NCBI GenBank assembly: GCA_965215055.1
Contig: OZ244046.1
Span: 744,001-808,000, forward strand
DNA from: G965215055 sp965215055
GTDB taxonomy: Bacteria > Pseudomonadota > Gammaproteobacteria > UBA4575
Direction of reading: 5' to 3'
DNA length: 64,000 nucleotides
Of the stretch, positions 25,570-36,284 are shown piece after piece; positions within the stretch are counted from its first letter, which is position 1; each line of letters starts with the position of its first letter. The position numbers were made by a program, and so were the translations under genes. A model generated the notes under the pieces. That model was not told the DNA's origin. It saw only the letters and a program-made list of their open reading frames with translations, and made no database searches.

Positions 25570-27435
25570 TCACAATTCAGCCGTGGCCAGTGAATCCTCC
25601 CTGTTCAACAAGTAACGATCCATGACAATTTTGGCTATGGATGCGGCTTTACTGCCACTACCACCATTTTCTATAATTACTGCAATGGCAATTCTGGGAT
25701 TATCTACTGGCGCAAATCCGATAAATAAAGCGTGGTCCCGCAATTCTTCTGCAATGGTCTCTTCATCATATTCTTCATCTTCATCCAAGCTGAATACCTG
25801 TGCAGTGCCGGTTTTTCCTGCAATTCGATATTTGGCATCCTTGCCAATCTGGTAAGCCGTGCCATTGGGTTTATGTACGGCGTCTACCATAGCTGAAATG
25901 ATCTGCTGCCAATGGTTCCCGTTCGAAACCTTGATATCTGCCGTCACGGCAGCGGGCACCATTTCCACTGGTTCACCCTGTTTGTGAATCGCACGTAAAA
26001 GTCTTGGCCGCACAAGTTGCCCGCGTGTCGCCAAGGCACTAGTAGCTACAGCAAGTTGCAGTGGCGTGACCAGCGTATACCCTTGGCCAATACCCGTTAT
26101 AACGGTTTCTCCTGGATACCATGGTTGCCCATATGCACTGCGCTTCCATTGCCGAGATGGCACGATACCTTCGACTTCTCCCCAGCTATCTATTTTAGTC
26201 TTGGCACCAAAATTAAATCGGGTAAGAAATTCAGCAATGTGGTCAATGCCAAGATCGTGCGCCAAAGTATAGAAGTACACGTCACATGATTGTGCAATCG
26301 CCTTATACATATCCACCCAACCGTGCCCACTTTCTTTCCAATCACGATATTTGCGCTTATGACCACGTAGTTGGAAAAAAGGTCCCGCAAACATTGTCTT
26401 TTCCGCTGAAGTCACCTGATAATGTAATCCAGCCAAAGCTAACATGGGCTTGATCGTTGACCCGGGCGGGTATAGACCTGTCAAGGCACGATTAAACAGT
26501 GGTCGGCCTGGATCATTATGCAGTAATGAGTATTGCCTGCTGCTAATACCGCTGACAAAAGGATTGGGATCAAAGGCCGGCGCGCTAATAAAAACCAGAA
26601 CCTCACCAGTATGAGGGTCCATTGCAATGACAGAGCCCTTACGCCCCTCCAGACTCTCCTGAGCAACTTGCTGCAAGTGGGCGTCAATAGACAAAATCAG
26701 GTCTGAACCCGGTGTCGGTGGAATTGTTTCCAAAACGCGCAGTGTACGTCCTTGTGCATTGATTTCGACACGCTGATAGCCGACCTGTCCATGCAGGACA
26801 TCTTCATAAAACTTTTCTACGCCTGACTTGCCAACGTGCGTCGTGCCGCTGTAATTTCGTTTATCCAGCGTTTGAACCTCCTGCACATTAATGCGGCTGA
26901 CGTAGCCCAGTGCATGCGCACTTGTTCCAGTTAAGGGGTAATAACGATTGACAAGCGCTGTAATCTCCACCCCTGGAAAACGATGGCGGTTAACAGAAAA
27001 ACGCGCTATCTCTTCTTCGCTTACATTTACTTTTAATGGAATAGATTCGAACGCCTGTTTATGTTTTACGTCTTTGTAAAATTCCGCGAGATGGTGATTT
27101 TCCAGCTGTATGTATCTGCTGATATCAATAATAGCTTGTTCAATATCATCTACTTGTGCAGGCGTAACTTCTATTTGATAGCTTGGTCTGTTACCAGCGA
27201 GCAATTGCAAGTTTCTATCGTATATCACGCCCCGAACAGGAGGAACAGGCACAATACGCATACGATTTTCATGAGATAGCACTGTGTAGCGCTCGTTACT
27301 CATAGATTGCAGGTAGAACAGGCGGGCGCCAAGCAGCACCATAAAAAATGCCATTAGTAGCATGACAAAATAAGCACGCTTTTTGAAATGGTGTGCTTCA
27401 AGCTGCGGATTTCTAAGAAAGTCGCTCTCTGCCAA
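25570..27435 (-). CDS. mrdA: penicillin-binding protein 2 (elongasome transpeptidase)
   Basis: Class B PBP that cross-links peptidoglycan during cell elongation. 621 residues: a membrane anchor near residues 20-45, a PBP dimerisation domain, then the transpeptidase domain with LYPPGSTIKPM (catalytic Ser near 333), SQSCDVYFY near 392 and AGKTGTAQVF near 546. The start is a TTG at 27435 with GGTGAAAA upstream. mreBCD, often found upstream, is absent here; hppA lies divergently 176 bp away. Confidence 0.94.
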   Translation of the reverse strand: MAESDFLRNPQLEAHHFKKRAYFVMLLMAFFMVLLGARLFYLQSMSNERYTVLSHENRMRIVPVPPVRGVIYDRNLQLLAGNRPSYQIEVTPAQVDDIEQAIIDISRYIQLENHHLAEFYKDVKHKQAFESIPLKVNVSEEEIARFSVNRHRFPGVEITALVNRYYPLTGTSAHALGYVSRINVQEVQTLDKRNYSGTTHVGKSGVEKFYEDVLHGQVGYQRVEINAQGRTLRVLETIPPTPGSDLILSIDAHLQQVAQESLEGRKGSVIAMDPHTGEVLVFISAPAFDPNPFVSGISSRQYSLLHNDPGRPLFNRALTGLYPPGSTIKPMLALAGLHYQVTSAEKTMFAGPFFQLRGHKRKYRDWKESGHGWVDMYKAIAQSCDVYFYTLAHDLGIDHIAEFLTRFNFGAKTKIDSWGEVEGIVPSRQWKRSAYGQPWYPGETVITGIGQGYTLVTPLQLAVATSALATRGQLVRPRLLRAIHKQGEPVEMVPAAVTADIKVSNGNHWQQIISAMVDAVHKPNGTAYQIGKDAKYRIAGKTGTAQVFSLDEDEEYDEETIAEELRDHALFIGFAPVDNPRIAIAVIIENGGSGSKAASIAKIVMDRYLLNREDSLATAEL

Positions 27436-27611
27436 TTTTCACCGTACTTAATATATATGGATTAAAAGCGATATCAGACGTACACTTTGAATCCCTGCTT
27501 GTAAACTTTATCTTACCCAATAGGTATCTTAACGCATTAACACGCGCACAGGGACATTGCTCTACTAGAAAATCAAATACAAAAAGATTCATCTTCCAGG
27601 GAGAATTATTC

Positions 27612-29615
27612 ATGGCAATCCACTACATGCCCGTCATTTTAGGAGTCTTGGGCTTGGTTTCTACGTTTGTAATTTACCGGTTAGTGCTGCGCTATTCACA
27701 AGGTACCGGTAAAGTTGTTGAAATCTCCGATGCGATTCATGCCGGTGCAATGACCTTCATGCGCCGAGAATATTCTATCCTGTTCATATTTGCCGCCCTG
27801 GTGACCATTGCAGTCTGGTTTTCCGATTTAGGTCAAAATACGGCGATTGCATTCGTTGTCGGTGCATTGTGTTCATCAGCAGCAGGCTACATTGGCATGT
27901 ATACCGCAACGCGCGCCAATGTTCGCACCACCGTAGCCGCCCATGAAAAAGGTGCTAATGCCGCGCTGAACGTCGCCTTCTACGGTGGCTCAATCATGGG
28001 ATTGGCCGTCGCCGCCATGGGGCTCCTGGGCTTGGGTACTCTGTATCTGCTTTTCGGGCGCGACCCAGCCACGGCAAGTGTAATCCATGGGTTTGGAATG
28101 GGCGCTTCCGTTGTTGCATTGTTCTCGCGTGTAGGAGGCGGTATCTACACCAAGAGTGCAGACGTGGGTGCAGACCTAGTTGGCAAAGTCGAAGCAGGTA
28201 TTCCTGAAGATGACCCGCGTAATCCCGGGGTGATTGCCGATAACGTGGGAGACAACGTCGGCGACGTGGCAGGCATGGGCTCGGACATATTTGAGTCATA
28301 CTGCGGTTCCATCATCGCCACGATAGCGATTGCGGCCACCCTGACTCCTGCCATCATTGATGAACTGGGAGAAAAACAGATCCTTATGTTCCTGCCTTTG
28401 AGCTTGGCTTCAGCAGGTATCGTTTGCTCTCTCCTGGGTATTCTCCTGGTAAAAGTATCTGCCGGTAGATCACCCGCTACCGCATTGCGCATCGGTACTT
28501 CCTCGGCAGCAGTAATTTTTATCGTCGCCGCATATTTCATAATCAAGGCACTCGGTGTAAACATCGGTGTATGGGCTTCGGTGCTCGCTGGTGCGGCAGG
28601 AGGGATGATTATCGGCTTGGTTACCGAATACTACACGGGCGGCAAACCGGTAAGAAAAATTGCCAACAGCGGTGAAACCGGAACTGCAACCGTCATGATC
28701 GCGGGACTGGCAACAGGAATGCAATCGGTAGTAGTGCCTGTACTGAGCATTGCGGCCATTATTTTTCTTGCCAACTACTTTGCCGATCTTTACGGGGTTG
28801 GCATTGCCGCCGTGGGTATGTTAGCGACGGTGGGCATTACTATGGCCATTGACGCTTATGGCCCCGTTGCAGATAACGCTGGCGGAATAGCGGAGATGGC
28901 AGAGCTTGGAGAAGACGTGCGCAAAATCACTGATCAACTTGATGAGGTAGGTAATACTACCGCCGCCATTGGTAAGGGATTTGCAATCGGAGCTGCTGCA
29001 CTGGCTGCATTAGCAATCATTACGGCTTTTCTTGCCGAAGTCGGTCACGGCCAGGAATCAATCGTATTGAGTTTAAGTGACCCCAAGGTCTTGATTGGAC
29101 TATTTATTGGCGGTGTTTTTCCTTTTATCGTGGCTTCATTGACGATGACCGCAGTGGGTGAAGCTGCATTTGACATGATTAAGGAGATTCGTCGGCAATT
29201 CAAGGAGATCCCCGGTCTGCTTGAAGGCAAGGCCAAGCCGGATACGGTGCGCTGTATCTCCATTGCCACTACGGCGGCATTGAAACGTATGGTGCCACCG
29301 GGACTATTGGCAGTCATTGCGCCGGTAGTTGTTGGCTTCGGGCTTGGCGCTAAAACGCTAGGCGGAATGCTGGCCGGAGCTTTGCTCGGCTGTGTGCTCC
29401 TCGCCCTGATGATGGCCAATGCGGGAGGCGCATGGGACAACGCGAAAAAATATATCGAAAAGGGTAATCTCGGCGGTAAAGGCTCCGACGTTCATAAAGC
29501 CGCGGTGGTTGGCGACACTGTGGGCGATCCTTTCAAGGATACTTCTGGGCCGTCAATGAACATACTTATCAATGTGATGGCAATCGTGAGCTTGGTGATT
29601 GCACCTTTGCTGTAA
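27612..29615 (+). CDS. hppA: membrane pyrophosphatase, K+-dependent type
   Basis: Hydrolyses pyrophosphate to pump H+ or Na+ across the inner membrane. 667 residues and about 16 helices. The signature DVGADLVGKVEAGIPEDDPR is near residue 183, followed by NPGVIADNVGDNVGD, with the C-terminal GDTVGDPFKDTSGP. GNTTAAIGKG has Ala451 and Gly454 where K+-independent enzymes carry Lys and Thr, so this enzyme should need K+. Which ion it pumps cannot be told by eye. The start has a good site (GGGAG, 8 bp before ATG). It is convergent with the RND pump genes, 23 bp apart. Confidence 0.93.
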   Translation: MAIHYMPVILGVLGLVSTFVIYRLVLRYSQGTGKVVEISDAIHAGAMTFMRREYSILFIFAALVTIAVWFSDLGQNTAIAFVVGALCSSAAGYIGMYTATRANVRTTVAAHEKGANAALNVAFYGGSIMGLAVAAMGLLGLGTLYLLFGRDPATASVIHGFGMGASVVALFSRVGGGIYTKSADVGADLVGKVEAGIPEDDPRNPGVIADNVGDNVGDVAGMGSDIFESYCGSIIATIAIAATLTPAIIDELGEKQILMFLPLSLASAGIVCSLLGILLVKVSAGRSPATALRIGTSSAAVIFIVAAYFIIKALGVNIGVWASVLAGAAGGMIIGLVTEYYTGGKPVRKIANSGETGTATVMIAGLATGMQSVVVPVLSIAAIIFLANYFADLYGVGIAAVGMLATVGITMAIDAYGPVADNAGGIAEMAELGEDVRKITDQLDEVGNTTAAIGKGFAIGAAALAALAIITAFLAEVGHGQESIVLSLSDPKVLIGLFIGGVFPFIVASLTMTAVGEAAFDMIKEIRRQFKEIPGLLEGKAKPDTVRCISIATTAALKRMVPPGLLAVIAPVVVGFGLGAKTLGGMLAGALLGCVLLALMMANAGGAWDNAKKYIEKGNLGGKGSDVHKAAVVGDTVGDPFKDTSGPSMNILINVMAIVSLVIAPLL

Positions 29616-29638
29616 ACAGGACGGCCGTGGGTGATTCG

Positions 29639-32600
29639 TTACGTATCCGTAGACGCCTGCATTGCTTTGAACTGCGCCAAGACAAAACTACGCGCATCAT
29701 CTGCAATCAGGTAAAAGCAGGGTAATACTATCAGTATCAGTACAGTTGCAAAAATCAAACCGAACCCGAGACTTACTGCCATAGGCGATAAAAACGCCGT
29801 CTGGCCACTGGCAAAAAAGATTAACGGTGAAATACCAAGAAAAGTCGTAATAGTAGTAAGCATAATGGGCCGAATACGTACACGTCCCGCATCGATCAAC
29901 GCCTCAAAACAGCTCGCGCCCTGTGCACGCCGCTTTTTGGCAAAATCAATCAGTATCAGGGAGTCATTGACAACGATACCGGTAAGTGCCAGGAAGCCTA
30001 TCATGGAAAGAAACTGGAGATTGTAACCAAAGAGCATGTGGCCAATAACCACGCCTACAATCGCAAACGGTATCGAAAACATGATCACGAACGGGTCCAG
30101 CAGGGACTTGAACAAGGCGGCAAGAATGAAAAAGATAACGGCCAGAGCAATAACCAACATACTGCCGATGTCGTTAAAAGAATCGCGGGCTTCTTTTTTC
30201 TCTCCCAGATGTACTACCGAATATCCGGGGGGCAGTGTACTTAAATTTCCAAATTCCCGATTAATGAGGGCATTGACCTCGAGTGGCGTGATGATGGTTT
30301 TATCAGTTTCCGCAGTAATTAACGCCAAGCGCTGTGAATTACGCCGCTGCACCGACCCGAAACCGCGTGCCAGTTCAATATCGGCTATCTCACCCAGGTA
30401 GACCGTACCACCGCTTTCAAGGGTAATGGGCAATCGCTTCAGTCCTGCACCATCTTCCCGCACGGAGTCTGGATAAATAACGCGGACAGGGTAACGTTTC
30501 GACTCCCAGTTGGCTTGCATAACCTCCAGCCCCAAATATCCGGTACGTACCGCATCTGCAATTTGTGCCTGTGTCAGGCCCAGTTCACGGCCACGCGCGT
30601 TGATTGTATATTGGTATTCCAGTTTACCTACTTCCAGGTCCTGGCGAACATCTCTTACACCGGGGATGCGTCGCAGAAAGGCAACTACTTCGCCTGAAAG
30701 CGAAAGCAATGTATCAGTTTCCTTGCCTGTAATACCTACCTCGATATCCGAGCCTGCAGGACCACCTTGTGGACGTAAAATTGAAAATCGTTGTATGCCA
30801 GGAACCATCGCTACACTGGTACGAATTTTATCCATAATCTCTTCAGTGGTGCGCGTACGCTTCCCATATTCCTTGAAACGGAGATTAACCACCGGACTGA
30901 TAAACTTTTCTATAAAACCATCAGGTTTCGGTTTTTTAAGGTCCACAACAAATTGAATATAGTTGCTACCGAGCTTGAAGCGATTAAAATCGAGCAATAT
31001 CACGCCAACGTTGGTAAGCAGCGTATCGAGCTCATCCTTTTGAAAAATCTTGCTCATCCGCTGTTCGACTTTAATCGCGAGCCCGGCCGTATCTTCGATG
31101 CTATAAGTATTTGGAGCTTCGACGTTAACCAAAAACTGGCCGATCTCTACGTCACCAAACTGGTTATAGGGTAGTCTCGTGTAAGCAAAAACAAGCACCA
31201 CAATTAAAGCCCCTATCGTCGCCGTAGAGATGAAATACCGATTACGCAGTGCAAATCGTACTATTGCGACGTATCTCTCCAGCAGAAATCCCCAGTTTAT
31301 TAAACTGCGCTTTCTGTTGGCAGCAACCCGCAATATTTCAGCAGAGTGCGAGGGTAATACGATAAACGCCTCCAGCAATGAACCGATCAATGATGCCGTA
31401 ACAACGACCGGAATTACTTGTATAAACAAGCCCAAGGTGCCAGTAATACCAAACATGGGCAAAAATGCGGCAATAGTAGTAAAAGTAGAGGCTATCACCG
31501 GCCAGAATACTTCACTGGCACCACGTCGGGCCGCAGGTACGGCTGCCATGCCATCCTCCATGTGTCGGTATACGTTTTCCGTTACGATAATCGCATCATC
31601 AACGATCATGCCTAACGCAATCAGAAAAGCGAACATTGACACCATGTTGATGGTGTAACCAAGGTAATGGATGATAATCACTGCCACTAAAAAAGATACC
31701 GGGATACCCAGGGCGGTAATCAGCGCAACTCGAAAATTCAAAAACAGATAAAGCGACAGTAAAACCAGAAACAGCCCGACTGCGCCAGAAGACTTTAATG
31801 TATCCAGTCTCGTCTTGACATATTTTGACAAGTCACTAAACAAACCTATTTTAATTCCTGTCGGCAGCTCTTTTTGCAAGTTTGTAACAAACTCTCGTAC
31901 GGCTTGCGAAACATCCGTAGTCGAGGCTTTGGCCGTCTTTGTGACGATAAGGTTTATGGATGGTTTGCCGTTAAATCGTCCCAGTGTTTTCGCTTCTTCC
32001 AGACGTAACGTAACGCTTGCTATTTCGCCCAACTTGAGTTGACCGCCATCGATTTTGCTGCGCAACACGATTTTCTCTACAGCTTCGATATTCGGAGCTA
32101 CACCTTTGCCACGCAGTAAAATATCTCCTTCAAAGGCCTTGAGCGATCCACCGGGCAAATCTCTGACGTTATTGCGTAATGCAGACGTAACCATGCCCAG
32201 GGAAACGTTGCGCGCAGACATCACATAGGGATCGACTTCTACCCATAACTCCCATTCACGCTCCCCTGCAATACTGACACTGGCAACGCCGTCAATTTGT
32301 TGCAGGCGATTCTTGATCTGCTTGGCTGTTGCAATCAACTTTCCCGCAAATACATCGCCGTAAACACTCACACTGATAACGGGAAATCGTGTTTTCAGCC
32401 GTTTGATGTCCGGTCGTTCCGCTTCTTCAGGCAAGTCTGTCATGGCATCAACTGCTGAACGAAGATCGCGAATAAATTCATCAACATCCGTATCAGGTTT
32501 GAGCTTGATGATTATTTTCGACAATCCTTCATCGCTCGTAGACGTCATTACATCGATATCAGCGAGTGAGTCCAACTCTTCTTCGATAGAGATCGTAACC

Positions 32601-32785
32601 TGAGACTCAACCTCCTCGGGGGTTGCGCCCTCGAACTCCGTATCGATGCGCACCTTGTCAATATCGACAACTGGGAACATTTCCTGTGGCATACTTCGCC
32701 AGGAAACAATGCCCGTTACAATGACAAGCGCCAAGAAAAGATTTACGACCAGCGGGTTCTTGAGAGAAAAATTAATTATGCCCAT
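29639..32785 (-). CDS. RND-family efflux permease
   Basis: Inner-membrane proton-driven efflux pump subunit of the hydrophobe/amphiphile (AcrB-like) family. 1048 residues with the duplicated plan: helix 1 near residue 12, a periplasmic porter domain, helices 2-6 near 335-500, helix 7 near 530, a second periplasmic domain, and helices near 870-1030. The helix 4 motif LGMIVDDAIIVTENVYRHME (near 395) has the two proton-relay Asp residues. It follows its adaptor gene by 6 bp. No outer-membrane channel gene is adjacent, so a TolC encoded elsewhere is presumably used. The substrate is unknown. Confidence 0.9.
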   Translation of the reverse strand: MGIINFSLKNPLVVNLFLALVIVTGIVSWRSMPQEMFPVVDIDKVRIDTEFEGATPEEVESQVTISIEEELDSLADIDVMTSTSDEGLSKIIIKLKPDTDVDEFIRDLRSAVDAMTDLPEEAERPDIKRLKTRFPVISVSVYGDVFAGKLIATAKQIKNRLQQIDGVASVSIAGEREWELWVEVDPYVMSARNVSLGMVTSALRNNVRDLPGGSLKAFEGDILLRGKGVAPNIEAVEKIVLRSKIDGGQLKLGEIASVTLRLEEAKTLGRFNGKPSINLIVTKTAKASTTDVSQAVREFVTNLQKELPTGIKIGLFSDLSKYVKTRLDTLKSSGAVGLFLVLLSLYLFLNFRVALITALGIPVSFLVAVIIIHYLGYTINMVSMFAFLIALGMIVDDAIIVTENVYRHMEDGMAAVPAARRGASEVFWPVIASTFTTIAAFLPMFGITGTLGLFIQVIPVVVTASLIGSLLEAFIVLPSHSAEILRVAANRKRSLINWGFLLERYVAIVRFALRNRYFISTATIGALIVVLVFAYTRLPYNQFGDVEIGQFLVNVEAPNTYSIEDTAGLAIKVEQRMSKIFQKDELDTLLTNVGVILLDFNRFKLGSNYIQFVVDLKKPKPDGFIEKFISPVVNLRFKEYGKRTRTTEEIMDKIRTSVAMVPGIQRFSILRPQGGPAGSDIEVGITGKETDTLLSLSGEVVAFLRRIPGVRDVRQDLEVGKLEYQYTINARGRELGLTQAQIADAVRTGYLGLEVMQANWESKRYPVRVIYPDSVREDGAGLKRLPITLESGGTVYLGEIADIELARGFGSVQRRNSQRLALITAETDKTIITPLEVNALINREFGNLSTLPPGYSVVHLGEKKEARDSFNDIGSMLVIALAVIFFILAALFKSLLDPFVIMFSIPFAIVGVVIGHMLFGYNLQFLSMIGFLALTGIVVNDSLILIDFAKKRRAQGASCFEALIDAGRVRIRPIMLTTITTFLGISPLIFFASGQTAFLSPMAVSLGFGLIFATVLILIVLPCFYLIADDARSFVLAQFKAMQASTDT

Positions 32786-32791
32786 GGAAGG

Positions 32792-33985
32792 TTAAAGATC
32801 TGCGACGACCTGCTGCCCGTTTACAAACCCCGACACGTCACGCGCAACGATGAACTCCCCAAATGCAGGCCCGGAAGATATAATATATTCGTTCCCCACA
32901 CGTCGCTCGATTTCCACGAGCACTCGTCTCAGATATCCGTTCTCAAATACATAAACATAGCTTTTGTCTTCATTCGTCGCCACTGAAGAAACCGGGACGG
33001 TAATCGCGCTACTTTGTTTTACCAGTGGCAAATCCGCACTTGCCAGCATACCCGATTGTATATTTTCCCCAGGCAGACGAATTCTCAACGCATGGGTGCT
33101 GGTAGACTCATCAGGATCCGGCTGTAGCGCAATTAGTTTTCCATAGATGGACCGGGAACCCACGTGCACCATAACCTCCTGGCCAAGTACAAGCGCAGTG
33201 GCAATCTCGCCACGCACGTCAAGCTGCAAATCCAGTGAACCGGTATCAACAATCGTTGCAACAATTTCCGCTGTCGTTACATAATCCCCTACTTGCGCTT
33301 CGATTCGATTCACATAACCTGCAAAAGGTGCGGTTAACGCTGCGCGTTTCAAGTTGCGGTATGCCACGTCAAGGTTCGATTTTTTCAGTGCCAGCCTGGC
33401 TTTTGCCGTAGCGACGCTATACTGAAGTTCAGATACCCTTGCGTCGAGCGACAACGTTTGCTGGCGTGCTGCATCCAGTTGAGACGCGGAAACCAACGAA
33501 TCACCGCTGAGTTGTTCACGCCGTCGAACCTCCGCCTGCTGTAAAGCCAAATTATCCTTGGCCAGTTCAAGCAGGCGCCGATCACGCCGTATACCTGCCT
33601 GTTCAATATGATATTGAGATTCAGCCTGCGCAAATTGATCCTGCAAATCTCTGTCATCCAGCTTCAACAGTGCCTGTCCGGCGTTGACGAACATACCAGG
33701 CTCTGCCAAGCGCTGCCTGATTAGACCTTGTACTTCAAATTTCAGGTGCGCGGTTTTAATCGGCTGCAAGCGCCCAACTAGCGTCTCCACGGGAGTCAGG
33801 TCCTGCTGCCTCACTTCAACCAGAATCACTTTTAACGGCGGCAGTTCTTCGAGCTTCGCTTCAGGGCCCTTGTATGTCCAAAACAGTGCCCCGGCAAACA
33901 CTACGGTCACGATTACGGCGATCGAGCTACCCACAAGCTGATGCTTGCCGAGCGTGCTTCTGTTATGGCTTGCAGATTCTGACAA
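32792..33985 (-). CDS. RND efflux periplasmic adaptor subunit
   Basis: Membrane-fusion protein linking the downstream permease to an outer-membrane channel. 397 residues: one N-terminal helix (residues 17-34, no lipobox), a split lipoyl domain (around GMFVNAGQALLKLDD), a long alpha-hairpin rich in Gln, Leu and Arg (about 110-200), then the beta-barrel with AALTAPFAGYVNRIEAQVGD and the C-terminal membrane-proximal domain. It is first in a two-gene operon, divergent from lptD with an 88-bp gap. Confidence 0.88.
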   Translation of the reverse strand: MSESASHNRSTLGKHQLVGSSIAVIVTVVFAGALFWTYKGPEAKLEELPPLKVILVEVRQQDLTPVETLVGRLQPIKTAHLKFEVQGLIRQRLAEPGMFVNAGQALLKLDDRDLQDQFAQAESQYHIEQAGIRRDRRLLELAKDNLALQQAEVRRREQLSGDSLVSASQLDAARQQTLSLDARVSELQYSVATAKARLALKKSNLDVAYRNLKRAALTAPFAGYVNRIEAQVGDYVTTAEIVATIVDTGSLDLQLDVRGEIATALVLGQEVMVHVGSRSIYGKLIALQPDPDESTSTHALRIRLPGENIQSGMLASADLPLVKQSSAITVPVSSVATNEDKSYVYVFENGYLRRVLVEIERRVGNEYIISSGPAFGEFIVARDVSGFVNGQQVVADL

Positions 33986-34073
33986 TGGCTTATCCTAAAA
34001 CTGTTACACTGTAAACGACCAACAAAAGATGAAGGCATTCGATTTTCACGTTCCTACCCTAACGTAACATAAA

Positions 34074-36284
34074 GTGTTGAATAGGCCTTTAAGTAAGCTG
34101 TACATTCCTATTTTTGGGCTTATCTGTCTGGGTGCGCAAGCCTCTGACGAATCCTATGGCCTGTGCAAGGACGCGCCAACGTATCAGACAAATCGGCAGG
34201 CTACGTCAACAAACGCCGATGCTCCCGTGGAGTTTACCGCAAATCGCGTCAATCTCGACGAGAGTGGCATTGTCACTCTGGAAGGTGACGCGAAAGTGAC
34301 CAGGGGGACACAAACCATTGATGCGGACTTATTGCGCTATAACGAAAGTGAAGAAAAAGTGTACGCCAGTGGCAACGTACGCGCTGAAGACGATCAATTG
34401 ATTGTTGAAACCCAGGAGGCCGAACTACATCTGCAGACAGATTACATCAAAACAGGAGAGGCGATTTATCGGTACAAGCCCTTGCATGCGCGCGGCAGTG
34501 CCGACAGCATCGAGCAGACGTCTGAAAACCTCAGACACCTTGAAAATGCAACGTATACCACCTGCGACAAAGGAGATCGTTCCTGGATACTATCCGCCAG
34601 TGAAGTTAAACTGGATAGGGTTTCGGGGGATGGAACAGGCAAAAATGTAGTAGTAAATTTTAAGGGCGTGCCAATTTTTTATACGCCGTGGATACGATTT
34701 CCCATGGATGACCGGCGCAAATCCGGTTTTTTAACTCCCGTGATCAGCAATTCCAGCGATTCGGGTTTTGAGCTTGCAACGCCATGGTACTGGAACATTG
34801 CGCCACATCGCGATGCCATCCTGACACCGCGATTATTAACTGACCGTGGACTACAGATGAAGTCGTATTTTCGTTACCTGAATGAAAAAAGTACCGGTCA
34901 GCTTGGGCTTGAATATCTGGATGATCATGAATTTGACGATGACCGCTACTTGGTTTCCTTCGGGCACAAAAGTGACTTTTCCAATAAACTGAAACTGAAT
35001 TTTTTATACAACAAGGCTTCCGATAAAAATTATTTTGAAGACCTTGGTGATACGTTGAAACTCACCAGCACACACTACATAGAGCGACTGGGTGAGTTGC
35101 ATTACCACGGAAAACACTGGCGATTCCTGACACGCGCGCAAGACTTTCAAACCATAAACGATAGCTTGACGGACAGAAGCAAGCCATTGAAGCGGCTGCC
35201 GCAACTCAAGCTCAACGGCAATTACTCTGATCTTCCCGGTGGATTCAGTTTCAGCTCTGAAAGCGAATGGGTCAGTTTCGAGCATGACGATAAAACAGAC
35301 GGAGATCGCTTACATCTTGGCATTGAACTGGAACGCCCATTTGAAAGAACCGGTTATTTTATACGGCCTGGCATACGACTCACCCACACCAAATATGATC
35401 TAAGCCGTGATGACAAGAATGATGATGATAAACCGTCTCGCAGCATGCCCAGTGCCTATATGGATGCCGGCCTGATATTCGAGCGGAACTTGGAAAAATC
35501 CGGCAATATCCAAACTCTGGAGCCACGGCTGTACTACTTGCACACCCCTTTTCGCAATCAAAGCGATATTCCGATTTTTGATACCTCGGAATATGAGTTC
35601 GGATTCGAACAGTTGTTCCGTAATAATCGCTTCAGCGGTAATGACCGCATAGGCGATGCAGACCAATTAAGCGTGGGTGTCACTACGCGTGTGCTGGACT
35701 CAGAAAACGGAAAAGAAAAACTGCGTGCCAGCCTGGGCCGTATCTTTTACTTCAGAGACCGTAAGGTGGTGCTTCCAGGAAAACCAGTACAACGCGAGGA
35801 ATCCTCTGAAATTGCTGCAGAACTCAAAATCGGACTCAGCGACCGTTGGCAAGCCATCGCCTCTGCCGTGTGGGATACACATGATGACCACACCAAAAGG
35901 AGTTCGGTTCAATTTCAGTATCGTTCCAAAAATGACTTGGTTCTGAACATGGCATACCGATATCGGCACAAGGACCTGGAACAGTCCGACGTATCCATGG
36001 TGTTGCCGATCAACGATCACTGGCGCACCGTGGCGCGCTGGAACTACGACTTCCAGGAGAAGCAAGCCTTAGAACTTCTGGCTGGCATCGAGTATGATAC
36101 CTGCTGCTGGAAAATCCGTCTGGTAGGGCGTCGCTACAATCAAAACACGGACAGAGAACATGACGACAGCATAGAGTTACAGCTGGTTTTGAAAAGCCTG
36201 GCACGGATCGGCTCACCAATTGGTGAATTACTTGAGCGCAACATACGTGGTTATGATGACCAAGATGATGAATACCTGCTTTAA
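34074..36284 (+). CDS. lptD: LPS-assembly outer-membrane protein LptD
   Basis: Outer-membrane translocon that inserts lipopolysaccharide into the outer leaflet with LptE. 736 residues from a GTG start. A signal peptide ends near residue 23 (GAQA), then comes the OstA/LptA-like jellyroll (VTLEGDAKVTRGTQTIDADL), then the beta-barrel. Cys31, the Cys in YTTCDKGDRSW and the adjacent pair in YDTCCWKIR match the four cysteines that form the essential disulfides in E. coli LptD. surA starts within its 3' end, giving the usual lptD-surA-pdxA-rsmA-apaGH order. Confidence 0.93.
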   Translation: MLNRPLSKLYIPIFGLICLGAQASDESYGLCKDAPTYQTNRQATSTNADAPVEFTANRVNLDESGIVTLEGDAKVTRGTQTIDADLLRYNESEEKVYASGNVRAEDDQLIVETQEAELHLQTDYIKTGEAIYRYKPLHARGSADSIEQTSENLRHLENATYTTCDKGDRSWILSASEVKLDRVSGDGTGKNVVVNFKGVPIFYTPWIRFPMDDRRKSGFLTPVISNSSDSGFELATPWYWNIAPHRDAILTPRLLTDRGLQMKSYFRYLNEKSTGQLGLEYLDDHEFDDDRYLVSFGHKSDFSNKLKLNFLYNKASDKNYFEDLGDTLKLTSTHYIERLGELHYHGKHWRFLTRAQDFQTINDSLTDRSKPLKRLPQLKLNGNYSDLPGGFSFSSESEWVSFEHDDKTDGDRLHLGIELERPFERTGYFIRPGIRLTHTKYDLSRDDKNDDDKPSRSMPSAYMDAGLIFERNLEKSGNIQTLEPRLYYLHTPFRNQSDIPIFDTSEYEFGFEQLFRNNRFSGNDRIGDADQLSVGVTTRVLDSENGKEKLRASLGRIFYFRDRKVVLPGKPVQREESSEIAAELKIGLSDRWQAIASAVWDTHDDHTKRSSVQFQYRSKNDLVLNMAYRYRHKDLEQSDVSMVLPINDHWRTVARWNYDFQEKQALELLAGIEYDTCCWKIRLVGRRYNQNTDREHDDSIELQLVLKSLARIGSPIGELLERNIRGYDDQDDEYLL

